Part shown: one piece after another, positions 1 through 11,537 of the stretch
Layout: every line of letters begins with the position of its first letter
How positions within the stretch are numbered: the stretch's first letter is position 1
Assembly: GCA_029817715.1 (NCBI GenBank)
Contig: JARUPY010000602.1
Location: 17,501 to 81,500 of the forward strand
Reading direction: 5' to 3'
Length of the DNA: 64,000 bases
From: Melastoma dodecandrum
Taxonomy: Eukaryota; Streptophyta; Magnoliopsida; Myrtales; Melastomataceae
The notes under the pieces: generated by a model
Database searches by the model: none
What the model saw: only the letters and a program-made list of their open reading frames with translations
What the model was told of the DNA's origin: nothing
Made by a program: the position numbers and the translations under genes

Positions 1-80
1 CGTTACCCACTCCCTTGTTCTCCTTTGGAAGCAAATAATCTAATGGGAAATCAGGTCAATACCTGCATAGATGGTGGAGC

Positions 81-1839
81 TTACCACTCCATCAGTTGCT
101 TGCTACCATTTTGTCGTGGCAATGTACCTTTGCACACGGGTAAAAGATCCTCATCCCCACTTAGGTTCCTCCCACTGACAACATCTCTCAAAGATAGATC
201 CACCTCCCCGATCTCAACTGCTTCACAAACATGTCGGGTAAGGCTTAATCCAGAGTATAGATTATGTGCGGTTACCACCAAATGAAATAACTGCCCCGAT
301 GCTCACACTTCAATGTTGTCAACTTTCTGCCTGATTCAATCCCCGTCAGATCCCAAGAGGTCATCTCCCAAAATGTCTCCCACAATCGGGAGAGCTGAAA
401 CGGATGCCAAGAGAGGGGATATACATTACACTATCAAGAATAGATGCCTGTTTGAAGCCTGCTTACCATTCATAGATCATCGAAGAAGTAAAACAGATTG
501 TATTGTACACGTAAAATTCCCAAGAAGTGTGGGGGAAGCCAAAAGCTACATTTGCAAGCTGCAAGCCAGATTATTATTTTTTTAGGGTAAGCTTTTGATG
601 ATTAGATGGTTCATATGAAATAAGTGCTATCAATGAATTTTCTCTTGGTAGGATTGTAATATGGAACGTGTCTGAACGACAATACAAGCCAATCATATGA
701 TTTTCAAATTGTTGAAACGTGCAACATGTTCTGTCAATTTTCTAAAAGAATCTTGCCGATACTTTTAACTGTTTAACAAGTCAAGTTGCTAGGAAGGTAA
801 GAGAAAAATCATAATATCTATCCTGCTCAGCCGATTTTTCAAAAGTTATCTTGTTACTGCTGCTGAAGCTAACGAGATCAATGAGATGACTTTTCTGGTT
901 AAAACATCGCCCCTGGTTCAGAATCCAAGATCGAAACTAGGAAACTCGATGTGCATTTCTGGATCAGGTTTGACTGGTCCAAAAGTGCTCACTTCACCAG
1001 AATGGCTAAGATGATGACTTGGTGTTGATGCTCTGGGAACAGATTGGCTGCCTCGAGCATCGGATTCATTGATATAAAAATGCTGCAAAATAATTATTAT
1101 ATCCCTAGCATATGAAATTCAGGAAGAAAATTATATATGGCAGTCCTAATAGAGAAAATCAAAAAATCAAAAGGCAGATCTTATTAAAGAAAGGACCGGC
1201 CCAGATTACCGCCACCTGATTCCTTTTACACCCCACCCAAATGGGTCTAATTATTTATGCGTCTAGAAGTTTCAAGAGAGATGAGGACCCTTAGGTTATC
1301 TGAGATAGGATCATCATAGTGGCAACTTGCCAGAGAGGTGAATTTGAGATGCATTTCACTATTTACAGACCAGTTCAATGTTCTAGAGCAATCCTCTAAA
1401 CAAAACAATAGAAAAGATTGTCAAGGTTTTCAACCTGTAAGTTTGGTCGTAATTGACTTTCAGGGTATTCAACTGGTGCTACAATTAAAACAAAGATGAG
1501 GCTTATGTGAGCTTATATAATATCATGATTTGATCCATACGACGGGAAAATGTCTAGTGTTATAAACTAAAGAATAGCGTTGCAACAAATAGCGTTGAAT
1601 AAGCTCAGAGATTTTAAAGGCCGTACCAAATTCAGAAGTACAGAGGTCAACAATCTCTAAGGGATTGGCTTCGTTTGGGACTGTTTATGAGCCATTGTCT
1701 GAAGAATCTGTCATGGGATTTTCCAGATTATGTAGCTTGTTTACTGTAAAGGCAGTCATTCCTTTGCTTGCATCAGAAGATGGAGAGACACCATTCTCCT
1801 CAGAACATGGTTTGCGTAAAATGGATAAGATTTGATAGG
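81..1839 (-). pseudogene. Exon remnants of an unidentified spliced gene
   Basis: I do not recognise this gene. On the minus strand at least five open blocks follow plausible acceptor sites (pyrimidine tract plus AG): about 1839-1562, 1395-1247, 1082-918, 558-462 and 394-81. The last block is one reading frame ending in QNGSKQLMEW and a stop, but it contains two internal stops. The 1839-1562 block also has an internal stop, after DSSDNGS. The 1082-918 block contains the gene-like serine-rich stretch SQSVPRASTPSHH. The same stops occur in the right arm. Composition and exon-like spacing suggest a decayed nuclear gene; intron boundaries are inferred. Confidence 0.4.
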
Positions 1840-2498
1840 CTGAAAACAAAGGGCAATGCGGATTTTAGCATAACTTCAAGGGCTCTTTCAAAATAGATGA
1901 GAAAGTTTTTCAAGTATCACAATAAATCAAAAATAAAATCCAACAAACAGTTGAGCATTCATCAAGTATAATGGCAAGAAGATCTCAATAGCATGGCCTG
2001 AGATTGGCATATCATGACAAGGAGAAAATATTGTCATTGAATTTATGACCAGCAAATTTATTATATGCATTCAATGTCAACAACTGGAGCTTTGAAATAT
2101 AAGGAAAAAGTTACCCACTTGCAATACATCCACTGCAATATAAAGATTTCCTATAAATGAATTTTGCCAATAAGCGGTGTTTATTAAGACTTGATTGTCA
2201 TGCAAAAAATTAATCTGTCAAACTTGGACCTACCATCCCTCAAGTCTTCCGCATTGAGAATCTCGTGGTCTGCTCAGCTTCCATGACAATGGGTTTAGGG
2301 TAGAGTGCTTGAGCTATTTACTGCTCATTACATTTAGTTTACAATCCAAAATTACATTTTGCTAGCTTAAGTCATCGATGATACCCAACAAATAAAAATC
2401 CAGTCTTGTTCCTCAACAACTCAACCAACAATAACTTATTCACGAAGAAAAAACTGTAAAGGTGCCTTGCTTGGATCAGGGACGTCGCTGGGATTCAC
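1840..2498. other. AT-rich intergenic DNA
   Basis: This stretch separates the unidentified exons from the pectinesterase piece. I see no open frame longer than the local background, no structured RNA and no recognisable repeat. Confidence 0.5.
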
Positions 2499-3245
2499 TC
2501 ATGATATGACCTCTTCATCTCCCATACACTCATCAGCCATACACCTGTCTTTATGTAGATTATGTAGCGAGATGCACCGCTTTGATGTTGCAGTTATCGC
2601 CTCATTGATTGTCTTGTAATTTCCTGAGCCATCCTGTGCAACCACTATATTTTCTTGCGAAGCTGGCAATGAAGCCTGAAGGAGCTTCTGGTCGCCAGGC
2701 TTCAACCATGTTGGGAGCCTGCCAGAGTATTCAGCCGAGAGACTATACGGGGCATAGTTCAAAGCCAAAGTGTTGCTGATCAACTTCGAAACATTATTGG
2801 ACATCATGGGGAAAACATAGTCGGCCACACCGAGGTCCGCGAACCCCGCATGGCATGTCTCGAGGTTGGTTAGTGCAGTGCTGAGCCACGTCTGGGCGTC
2901 CATTTGTGTGCATTGGAGACCGACTGTATGGTTAAACCTCAGGATGGTTTCGTCGTAGAGCCTGAGGCAATCGTACCATGCGGCCTTCTCATTCTCGTCA
3001 CGGCACTAGGAGCCTAGGGAGTGGGTGTGATATCGAGCAAGACTGGCTCGGTCCAGGGCCAGGCGGATGGAGAGTGCGATGAAGTCAGGCTTTTGGGCAA
3101 TGGAAGCGTTGAGACTGAGGTGGCTAGACAGGTAATACAGGCAGGGTTGCGGGTAGGGAGTGTTGTCGCACCATGATTTGAGATCATGTTGTTGGGAGTA
3201 AGCCAGAATGGTGCGGATGAGAATAATACTACCAGTATGAATCAT
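2499..3245 (-). pseudogene. Pectin methylesterase, truncated (PMEI domain plus start of catalytic domain)
   Basis: Type-I pectin methylesterases are cell-wall enzymes that demethylate homogalacturonan; an N-terminal inhibitor-like (PMEI) domain precedes the catalytic domain. Translation from 3245 gives a short hydrophobic leader, then the PMEI hallmark WCDNTPYPQPC, the helical region with LETCHAGF, and the start of the catalytic domain (IVVAQDGSGNYKTINEAI). Lesions seen: an in-frame TAG after HSLGS, with the same frame continuing CRDENEKAAW; a frameshift just after the GNYKTI motif (RYIIYIKTGV reads in another frame); and no catalytic core. Both arms share these lesions, so the gene was dead before the arms separated. 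Family call firm; non-functional. Confidence 0.88.
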
Positions 3246-3333
3246 GATACGTTTGCAAAATAATTTTGATATGAAATGAAGTATTTCTGGAATGATGGGA
3301 TGAGTTGTGGATATGAGCAGGGGGGGTTATGGG

Positions 3334-3341
3334 TTTATATA
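3334..3341 (-). promoter_or_regulatory. Putative TATA box of the pectinesterase remnant
   Basis: TATATAAA on the minus strand lies about 90 bp upstream of the pectinesterase ATG at 3245, a usual plant promoter distance. It is probably the relic promoter of the dead gene. Confidence 0.5.
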
Positions 3342-3344
3342 ATA

Positions 3345-4893
3345 CGCGAGAATTGGGTGTAAGATAATCTGAGATGGGTAAGTTTTAGAATTGACAAATC
3401 CTATGGGTGCTATTACTGATAATAATGGGATGTTGTCTGCTAAACATGCAGCTGCCGTTGACTGGAAAGCCAAACCAATGGATAACACAAAAAGACTTTT
3501 AAAGAGAGAAGAAAACAAAACTATGTGCACTACGTCTAATGTTTGAAAAAGCGTTGTGCATGTAGTGTCCATGCAAGCATGCATGCAGGCATATTCCCTT
3601 GACCCACGTAACATAATGTTCATATAACACAAGGTGATTGAAACCCATCGTCCATTTTGCGACATTCGAAATTCAACATATGTACAGGGGAGGTACCAGT
3701 TCTTAGAGGAAATCGTTAAGAGGCTGGCTGATCTAAAACTAATAACTTGTCCAAGGGGAAATCGTGTTAGTAATAATCTTGTGGCCACCAACAACTCTCA
3801 GTGCACCACATTATTTATCTCATCTCAAAGAATAATATCAATCTCTCTGTTTTTTTTTACCCAGTGCATAGGGGAAGAAATATATTTCCGTCATCCCTAA
3901 CGATTCATATTAAAAATATACAAAGAATCTTATTCTAAAAATAAGATAAAAAAAACATTATAGGATGATGAGATTACACAATGGGATGAATAATTGACAC
4001 GGAATAGTGAAGAAGGTGATAGGGGCAAGTAATTGACAAAAATGTTTATCCTATTAAAACAAGACAGATAAAACTGTACCATAGATAGACCGTACATCAA
4101 ATTGATTTTTGACCAACTTCTATATATTCAATAACATTGATTGGACTCTCGGGGGTCAACAATTTAAAATATTTGTGTCATCAGGGAAAAATGGAGGGAG
4201 GATGAAGACATTCAAATATTAAGTGTGATCGTTTTGTGTTATGTGTCTCGTGGAGGAATGAAATTACTAAGTAAAATTCAAAAAGAGGATAAACATTGGT
4301 AAGGTCAGCCCCTTTTTTCAATAACTAAAAATGGATGGGATGAACTAAATAAAGGAAGTTAGAAAGCTTTTTTTTCTACGTTCTTCTTAGAAGTTAGAAA
4401 TTAGGTAAAACACTTTTCTACACACTTGACATTTCTTGAGTTGTTTCCTAATTCTTCAAGTGTTATGCTTTTTTCAACCTGCAAATGGTAAACAAAACAC
4501 TGCCACAAAATCAATCCAATCCACCCTAAAGTGTTACTAAGAAAACGCAAACAACATCTCCCCACGGCAAACTAACCTCCAAATGACTAATAACATTAGC
4601 ACTCCTCTTCTCACGTTTACGGATAGTAAACCATGCATTAGCAGTTAGTTTAGTTACTCATACGCATGATATGATCAATTACACTTCTTTGAAAATGTAA
4701 GCAATATCCCTCTCTCTTGATTATATTAAACAAAAAACGGAATTTAGCAATGAAGAATAGAATAATAAATAAATACTTACCAAGGGTATTCATTTATGTG
4801 TATTTACAATCACTAGTGTAAATACATTAACATTAACATTACATCAGTGTTAAAAGAAAAGGGTTAATGAGAAGTTTACCCTCACCCTCACCC
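3345..4893. other. AT-rich intergenic DNA
   Basis: A 1.5-kb stretch with short A/T runs and no supported gene. A 155-codon frame on the minus strand (3794-3327) has no recognisable domain and overlaps the pectinesterase promoter, so it is not called. Confidence 0.5.
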
Positions 4894-5614
4894 TTAGCAG
4901 TATCCACATGCCAATCCAGTTCTCGCAACATCAACCAATGAACTTATGATGTCCGCTGCGCATTGTCTCGCCCGGAATATACTTGCCACTGACATCTGTC
5001 TCACGAATCTAGTGAAACGCACCCAGTTCCCGTACTCAAAACATCCTCTTATCCATCCTCACAACATTGAAGGATGTTGAATGCTTCCCCAATCCATCCC
5101 AAGAGTAGTACTTCGACATCCTCACAATCCTCTCAAACGAAGCTTCTTGGAAATTTGTCACCGTGCTCTGACCCTCCACCAGTACATCACAGAGCCTAGC
5201 CGCAAAAAACAGCGGCTTGAAAATCGCTTCGGCCGCATGCATCTGTATGGTTTCTCTATCTAACAGCTCAATCCATGTGCAGCACAGCCCAAATCCATAC
5301 TGACCGAGCAATCGCGTGATCCACAGGAAATTAACCGTCAACAGCGTGTTAAGATAGCCTGAAGTCAATTCATGAGGAGAGTCATAGGAGTAAGGCAAGG
5401 CTTCCAACTTTGCTGACATGCAAACCTCTACTCCTCTAAATATTGTCTCGGCTTCCCTAAATATTCTCTCTCCATGGAAAATCAGGCTTCTGTAGTACCA
5501 GTCTAGGAAAAACTCCCTATACTGATCGTTCTAAGAGCCGACATCACTCTCGAAAAACTCAGCGCCCCCTGGTATCCCACGCTCTTGTGCACAAGTATTT
5601 AGTGTTGCCAGCAT
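4894..5614 (-). pseudogene. Beta-amylase-like (GH14) C-terminal fragment
   Basis: Beta-amylases release maltose from non-reducing ends of alpha-glucans. Translating minus from 5614 gives a frame starting MLATLNTCAQERGIPGGAEF, then FESDVGS, an in-frame TAG, then NDQYREFFLDWYYRSLIFHG, which resembles the GH14 segment FFLxWYSxxLIxHGDR. SYDSPHELTSGYLNT corresponds to the family's HxAELTAGYYN region. GLCCTWIELLDRE and VEGQSTVTNFQEASFERI follow, as at the C-terminal end of the barrel. After a stop at 5036 another frame continues YGNWVRFTRFVRQMS, a typical C-terminal motif, to a TAA at 4894. The N-terminal half with its catalytic Glu is absent. Both arms carry the same stops. It may derive from a catalytically inactive paralogue; not determined. 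Confidence 0.62.
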
Positions 5615-5883
5615 ATACCGAACAAAAGTTCAGTCACAGAAAAATTAATCCAATTTTAAAAGAACAACTGCCCAAGAAACGACAAAAATAACGGACTTAT
5701 CGTGGACTCTGTCATGACTGCTCTACCTTGTCATAGCAATGAAATTATACAGGTTCACTCGAAATCTGTGATTTCATCTGGGATGGGGACAAAGGTTATG
5801 TCAGTTCTCCCTCAGGGCCCATTCCAATTTGAATTCCCCGGAGAAACGGCAAGCATCAATCCAAAGGGGGAGTTAAGTTTCAA

Positions 5884-5957
5884 ACTAAACCCTAATCCCT
5901 AAAACCCTAAACCCTAAACCCTGAATCCTGAATCCTGAATCTTAAACCCTAAACAAA
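5884..5957 (+). repeat. Telomere-like array T1 (CCCTAAA variants)
   Basis: About ten CCCTAAA/CCCTGAATCC-type units on the plus strand. It ends directly at a LINE ORF2 fragment (5962), so the boundary is also a junction between unrelated sequences. Confidence 0.9.
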
Positions 5958-5961
5958 TAAG

Positions 5962-6276
5962 CTTGACGGGTTGTCAACGCGAGTTGGTGAGGCTAGGTCG
6001 CATCTTGAGGAGATCCAGTCTGAGCTGTTGGCCCAAGAATCGCATGGAGAAGTGTCGCTTGTAGAGAGTGCTGCCGCTGCCAGATTCAGTTACCTGGCCT
6101 GGCTGGAGGAAAGCATGCTGCGCCAGAAGACGCGTGTTACCTCGGGAATCGGAACACGGCCTATTTTTTTCACGATGAATCGTCGTCATAATAGGAATGT
6201 GGTTTTGCCGTTGACGAGGGATGATGGTGTAGTGTTGTCTGATCCGACGAAAGTGAGTGATGAGACGAATGGGTAG
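5962..6276 (+). mobile_element. LINE-A family ORF2 fragment (linker between endonuclease and RT)
   Basis: The translation (STRVGEARSHLEEIQSELLA, then LEESMLRQK and LTRDDGVVLSDPT) matches the LINE-A ORF2 segment encoded at about 23755-24050. It lacks the segment encoding RWLQLGDRN and carries a frame-preserving deletion there. It is truncated on both sides: telomere-like DNA lies upstream, a different 3' tail downstream. Non-coding relic. Confidence 0.88.
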
Positions 6277-6375
6277 AACAGCCTTGATAGTTTGATGACT
6301 GATTTAGGATGATGCTAAAGCCTTTATGTAACAGCTTGACTGTTCTTTTCTATTAATGAATTTTAACTACAAAAA
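6277..6375 (+). mobile_element. 3' tail of a 5'-truncated retroelement ending in poly-A
   Basis: The segment ends with TATTAATGAATTTTAACT followed by an A-run. Almost the same end (ATTAATGAAATTTAACT plus A-run) occurs at 9991-10015, so both are 3' ends of one retroelement family distinct from LINE-A, whose tail ends ATTACTTATC(A)n. Confidence 0.6.
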
Positions 6376-6409
6376 AATCATAAACCGTATAAAGAATTGG
6401 TTTAATTTG

Positions 6410-7230
6410 GCTTGGTAAGAGCCGTGGGCTCTTTTCAATTAAGGAAGCTTGGGATCTACTAGGGACAAAAAGGCTGAAGGTAGACTGGAGTGAGTGGGTT
6501 TGGAATAAAGAAATTCCTCCGAGGTATTCTTTCCTAGTCTAGCTGGCAGCTAAAGGGAAGCTACGTATGGCTCAATTCTGGTACCAGAAGGGTCTGTGGG
6601 CTTCTACAGCATGTGTATTTTTCCATCGTGCTGTAGAAACAAGGGATTATTTATTCTTCCATTGTGATTTCGTCAGGAAGATCTGGGATCACCTTGGTTG
6701 GATGCTGAGATATAATTTATTTTTTATAAGTAATACTCTATAACCCAAAAAAAAAGTTTGTATAAAGATCACGGGGACATACCCCTGGAAATCAAAACCG
6801 CAACACCATATCTACGTACACCAAAATATGTAACGAAATAAAGAAATCACACTACGTCCAAGGTAGCGAGGAAAGAATAAACGAAGCAAGTGTCCTAGGA
6901 GGTAGCAAACGCTCGCCAACCCTCCGCTTGTTCCGCTCCATCCAAAGGTAATAAACGCATCCTCCCAACATCTGGCCAAAAGATGACCGCCTCCGAAGTG
7001 TAACTCCAGCCGGCGAGAACAGAGTTACAATTTCTTTAGTACCACATGGGATGACCTAGTGCGGCTGCAATCTTCCATAATTGGAGTGAGAGGTGCAAGT
7101 AGGAACGCCAATGTGGTTGTAGTATTGCTCTATCATATATGGATAGAGCGATGTAAACGACGGGCAAGTGGTGCGATGTCTTCTGCAGGAAGTGTAGCAG
7201 TGCAAGCATTTAGGATGTTGTGATGGGTGA
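6410..7230 (+). mobile_element. LINE ORF2 C-terminal fragment (zf-RVT), interrupted by a nested LINE
   Basis: The frame beginning GRGLFSIKEAWDLLG, then VWNKEIPPRYSFLV and ETRDYLFFHCDFVRKIWDHL, is the zf-RVT domain found at the C-terminus of plant LINE ORF2. After an inserted opposite-strand element (about 6720-7030) the domain resumes at 7041 and ends with VVVVLLYHIWIERCKRRAS. This corresponds to the CVYYLWIERNKRR end of LINE-A, but the sequence is clearly another family. It carries an in-frame stop (SFLV*LAAKG). Confidence 0.8.
6720..7030 (-). mobile_element. Nested 5'-truncated LINE-A family copy (3' end)
   Basis: On the minus strand this aligns with the last 300 bp of LINE-A: the ORF2 end (YYLWMERNKRR), the stop, the GTACGTAGATATGGTGTTG segment, the hairpin GGGGTATGTCCCC, GTGATCTTTATACA, and the ATTACTTAT(A)n tail. 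It splits the zf-RVT fragment around it. A short AATTT motif on each side is a possible target-site duplication. Confidence 0.85.
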
Positions 7231-9344
7231 CTTGGTAAGTAATGTGAAGCAGGCCCAACAAGGTAAGAAACATGGGGTAGGCCACTAAGCCCAATGAAAA
7301 TCACCGGGGACATGTTTGTGCATGAAAGCATGATATGGGGCCATCTAAATTTGGGGAAGAGGAAGGCTCGCCTTGAGGCCATAAATCAAGAGGGGAGGAA
7401 GGGTTGCTCTAGCTAGGGTACAAGGTCACCCAAACAGATGCGGGGGGATCCAGGTCAGGGGTAGGGCTTTGAAGTTGGAGGGTCGTCACCAACCAGAAGG
7501 CAGCGCAATGCAAACGGAAACGAGGATGGTGATCACCAGGAGACAAGCACCGCGAAGATCGGGGGAGAACTGGCAAACTCAGCCGCCATCCCAAGCTGTC
7601 ATCCAGGTAATCTCGTGCGACTCAGAAAGTAGTAAAGAATTAAGGCCATATGGAATGTCGGCCGGGAAAGGGAAATGCCATGATCCTCGAGGGGATGGGT
7701 GGGGCTTTAAAATGTGACTCAAGACTTGGTTTTGATTCTGTAACCACGGAATATGATTCGGACTGCTTTGCGTGTTGGTTAATATCTATGGATGAAGACC
7801 CGAGGGGAGCTCAGAAAGCAGCAAAGGAGGACCCATATGTTTGTTACGGCTTTGGTGAAGGCGATTGTGAAAGTCTAGACATGGGTTTAGAGATGAATGG
7901 AGGTGGGGTGCTCTGTATAGGAGAGGAGGCGCTGATCGTGTACTAAATTGGAGGCAAGGGGCAGACCCAAAGGGCCGAATGAGTGGGATGAAACGAATAA
8001 TTACATCCGTTGGGATGATCTGGAGATGTAGGACGATGGAGAGGGCAAACTTTTGAAGATGATATTGCTACTTTATACGCGTATAGGGGAAACGGTGGCC
8101 AAAGGCAACATGAAAGAGTTTCGGAGCGTCAGGATGAGCCTAGGGAAACTGAATGAGTTATGGTGGCCATTAGCAAAGTTAAAATATGGGCCCCAGTTGG
8201 TCTTCCTCTATTCCTTCAACAGGGCTCCAGGCGAGGATAGGTTTAACTTGGAGGATGAACCCAAGGCATGGAAAGAATGGTGGGCTATATTGGAAGATTA
8301 ACGCCTGGGGCGGTACAATCTTAGACCTAAGCCGCTTGATAGGAAACAAGCAAGACTGAGACGTAGGCACCTTAGAAGGCTAGCTGCGGAGAACAAGGAA
8401 TTCCTCCAACCCAACACGTTGCAGGTGCGCTTCAACAGGGAGGACTCTCCGCCCCACTCACCCGAGGAATTCCTGCAGGTGCACCTTATTAGGGAGGATT
8501 CTCCACTCCACCTGCCTGAAAGCCCTGACAAACTCATCAATCAGCCCAAGGTGACAAAACCAGCACGGAGGGTGAGGTTCATGCTTGATCATGAACAACC
8601 CAGAAGATGTGTGGCCACTTTGACGGATCGTCTTCATCTTGCAGAGGAAGAGGCTTAAATCAAGCTATGGGAGCTTATACAGGAAATTCTGCAGTGCATT
8701 TGATAGTTCGGGTTGCCAAACCGGAGTGGAGGCTTTATCCCTAGGGTGGCTGCTACTTGCGGATAAGCTACAGCGATCCATGTATGAGAAGATGACGCGT
8801 ATAGCTTAAATGAAACAAATTTTGCTCGTAAGGATGGCTGATCAGCCTAGCAAGGAAAGGTCGTCCACACTACGGCAAGGAGGGGAGGCAAATGGGAAGA
8901 AGAACGTAGGGGGGAATGCAACGGAACGAAGGGAACAACCAAGGGGAAGTGGATGGAAAGAGCACTAGTGAGCAAAACCAGCGTACTACAGGGAGGTCTG
9001 ATGTAAGGGTAATGGCGCTATGGGCATGACTATTGAGGACTGGGAGGATCCGGCATTTTGGAATTTTACGAACACCTACCTGGTAGCAGAAGCAAGACGT
9101 TGGCTTCGGCGGGGGTGAGCTGCAATAACAATTCCCTGGAGTCAAGCCCTCAGGATGAGGATGCTACCGAAACAAACTCTGAGGAGTGGTCCCTGGAGAA
9201 AAACTCGGCTGATTATATAAGGATTGGAGCACCTTGTTGATGAGGTCCTTGGCGGAATCGAGCAGATCAGTAGGAAGATCGGCAAGGAAAGGCCCAGGAA
9301 GCCGATTTCACTGGTAATTTGTGTACATAATTAGCATGCCTGCA
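7231..9344 (+). other. Unresolved, probably degenerate retroelement DNA
   Basis: I recognise no domain. Short plus-strand frames occur at 7469-7717, 7650-7946, 8053-8301 and 8419-8658, in different phases as in a decayed coding sequence. They are acidic and Gly-rich in the middle and Pro/His/Ser-rich near 8420-8540. An imperfect repeat of about 60 bp (8396-8460 and 8461-8521) encodes two related EFLQ...REDSP peptides. Retroelement fragments on both sides, and a poly-A-tailed end downstream, make an old LINE ORF1 region the likeliest origin, but this is inference. Confidence 0.4.
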
Positions 9345-9621
9345 AACATTTGGGACTGGTTATTGGTTTTGTAGCCTTGTGATTTTTTACATGGGTTGTA
9401 ATTCTGGGCATAGGCTTAGGGGTGGCCCATTTAAAGGAATGGCTTAAGGCGTACTTAATAGCGGAGATGGGCCTGGATTAGCTCGGCCGACATTTCTTTT
9501 TAGACAGGTTCTAGGTTAGTGTTTTCATAGGCTAGCACTATCTCAAGGCTGCTTACGGAATGCCTAGAGAATTATGTAACTATTTTTGAGCTCTCAAATC
9601 AATTTACCTTAACAAAAAATC
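9345..9621 (+). mobile_element. Retroelement 3' tail with poly-A
   Basis: Non-coding sequence ending ATTTACCTTAAC plus an A-run. The same terminal motif precedes the A-run at 27905, so both are ends of one element family. The A-run passes directly into telomere-like repeats. Confidence 0.55.
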
Positions 9622-9674
9622 CCCATAAACCCTAAAACATAAGCCCTAAACCCTAAAAACCCTAAACCCTAAAT
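9622..9674 (+). repeat. Telomere-like array T2
   Basis: Six or so CCCTAAA-type units, three of them perfect, directly downstream of a retroelement poly-A tail and directly upstream of another retroelement fragment. Confidence 0.85.
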
Positions 9675-10016
9675 GCTCTGCTATTCCTGGCCAACCGAGA
9701 GATGATGCACGGCGAAGAGAGAGCTGGTGAGGACCCTAATGAGGTGCCCAGCTCGACCACCTACTCTCCTCAGGGCCCACAGGATCGACCTAGCTAGAGC
9801 GAATTCTAGTCTGCATTGGAATGCCTACCACCTGGGTCTTTATGGATTTCAGATGTTGTAGTATTTATTTTGGAACTCCTCTATGACTATGCTCATTTGT
9901 GTTAGGACTAAATGAGTAGGGTAGCTATGATGGTCTGACGAATACTGTTATATGACCTTTTAGGGCCATTTCTATAATAGTCCGACTTTTTTATTAATGA
10001 AATTTAACTAAAAAAA
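9675..10016 (+). mobile_element. Second retroelement 3' tail with poly-A
   Basis: Non-coding; ends ATTAATGAAATTTAACT plus A-run, the same terminus as at 6350-6375. It starts immediately at telomere-like array T2 and ends immediately at T3. Confidence 0.55.
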
Positions 10017-10106
10017 CCGCTAAATCCTAAATCTCAAACCCTTAAGCCGAATCCCGAAACCCTAAACCCGAACTCTGAAACCCCAAACCCCAAACTCTAA
10101 ACCGGA
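10017..10106 (+). repeat. Telomere-like array T3 (degenerate)
   Basis: About twelve 7-8-bp units with CCCTAAA, CCCGAAC and CCCCAAA variants. It lies between a poly-A tail and a LINE-A-like fragment. Confidence 0.8.
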
Positions 10107-10107
10107 A

Positions 10108-10450
10108 AATCAACGCTTTTTATCTATTAATTTCGCCTGCTGGAGCGACATTTCGTCAGAATCGACCTTTCATTTGGATGTTTGTTGGATGCGTCTATTA
10201 CCTGTGGACGAAGCGCAATAAGCGTCGACTTGGAGAGCGTTTGTTGCCTCCTAAGACATTGCCCACATTTGTTCTTGCATCATTACCATGGGCGTAGATT
10301 GATTTACTTTATTTTGATGGTAGTTACGTACATGTGGTATACGTTAACATTGTGTTAGTTAATTTCCAAGGGTAAGCCCATGTGATTTTTGTACAGACAT
10401 TTTATGGGTTATACATTATTGTGATAAGGTGTTATCCTAATTTAAACTCG
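10108..10450 (+). mobile_element. LINE-A-like 3' fragment F4
   Basis: Encodes the ORF2 C-terminal end (CVYYLWTKRNKRR, then RLLPPKTLPTF) and the non-coding 3' end with a shortened hairpin GGGTAAGCCC, then TGTGATTTTTGTACAGAC. It is more diverged from LINE-A than fragment F5 and 5'-truncated at the telomere-like array. Confidence 0.85.
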
Positions 10451-10504
10451 AAAGAGGAATTTTAGGGGAGAACAAAAACGGAATAGCCTTGTTTAATATC
10501 GTGG

Positions 10505-11537
10505 GTGCGAATTGTATGGGCTCGATGGGTGAGGACATATCTATTGAGGAGTGAATCATTCTGGCAGGCGAGACAGCCAGATAGATGTTTATGGATCTGG
10601 AGACGACTACTGACTTTGAGGTATTTTGTTCGTCGACTCATCTCGTGGCGCATGGGGATGGTAGCAGGATTTCCTTTTGGTTCAATACGTGGTCCCCATC
10701 GGATCCTTTGGTGGATGTCTTTGGTCGTGAGGAGATCGAGCGTTGCAAGATTCCTTATAAGGTCTCGGTGGCAGATTTCTTTGTTGATCCGAGTTGGCGG
10801 AGTTATATTAAGGGAGGTGATTTCCGGATTCATCGGCATAGGCTAGCGTGGTTTGATAGATTGCGCGAGCTTCTGCCAGTCAGTTGTTATTCGTTGTCAA
10901 GCACTTCTGATCAGGTTATCTGGTCTTTACGTCCTGATGGATATTTTACTGATGCCACTGCATGGAGACATATCCGTAACGATTACCAGGTTATTCATTT
11001 GGCTGGTTTTGTCTGATATAAGGGCATGCTGCCACGGTTCTCTTTCATCCTGTGGTTGGCCGTTCAAAGGAGGCTATACACTTCCGATATGCTATTCAGT
11101 CTCGGAGTTTCGTCATCATCTACTTGTGCACTTTGTGGTTCGAGGCGAGAGAGGTTAGACCACATTTTCTTCACATGTAGCTACTTAGCAGAGGTTTGGT
11201 CGTATAATGTTGGTCGAGATGTTGCGGCGAACTTTTTGCGGAAGGGGTCTGCTATTACCGAGTTGTTCTCGCCGGATGGAGTCACACTTCGGAGGTGTTT
11301 GTCTTTTGCCCAGCTGTTAGAAGGATGTGTTTATTACTTGTGGGTGGAGCGGAACAAACGCAGGGTTGGCGAGTATTTGTTGCCTCCTAGGACACTTGCC
11401 TCATTTATTCTTTCCTCGCTGCCTTGGACATAACATGATTTCAGTTACATATTGTTGGTGTACATAGTTATGGTGTAGCGTTTTTATTTCGGGGGGTTAC
11501 CCCCGTGATCTTTGTACAAACTATTTTTTGATTCTAC
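10505..11537 (+). mobile_element. LINE-A-like ORF2 C-terminal fragment F5 with 3' end
   Basis: It matches the last third of LINE-A ORF2: VWARWVRTYLLR, DGSRISFWFNTWSP, the zf-RVT segment WSLRPDGYF, CALCGSRRERLDH, and the end LPPRTLASFILSSLPW. Lesions: a frameshift near 10650 and an in-frame TGA at 11014-11016 where LINE-A has Trp. The 3' region has the hairpin CGGGGGGTTACCCCCG (11490-11505) and an A-run that merges into telomere-like sequence. Confidence 0.93.

Noticed and set aside
3327..3794. 155-codon minus-strand frame
   Set aside because: Overlaps the pectinesterase promoter and TATA box, with no recognisable domain; conserved between arms only because the arms are near-identical.
5702..5902. 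66-codon frame before array T1
   Set aside because: No domain, no splice context, and the frame ends inside telomere-like repeats; chance frame.
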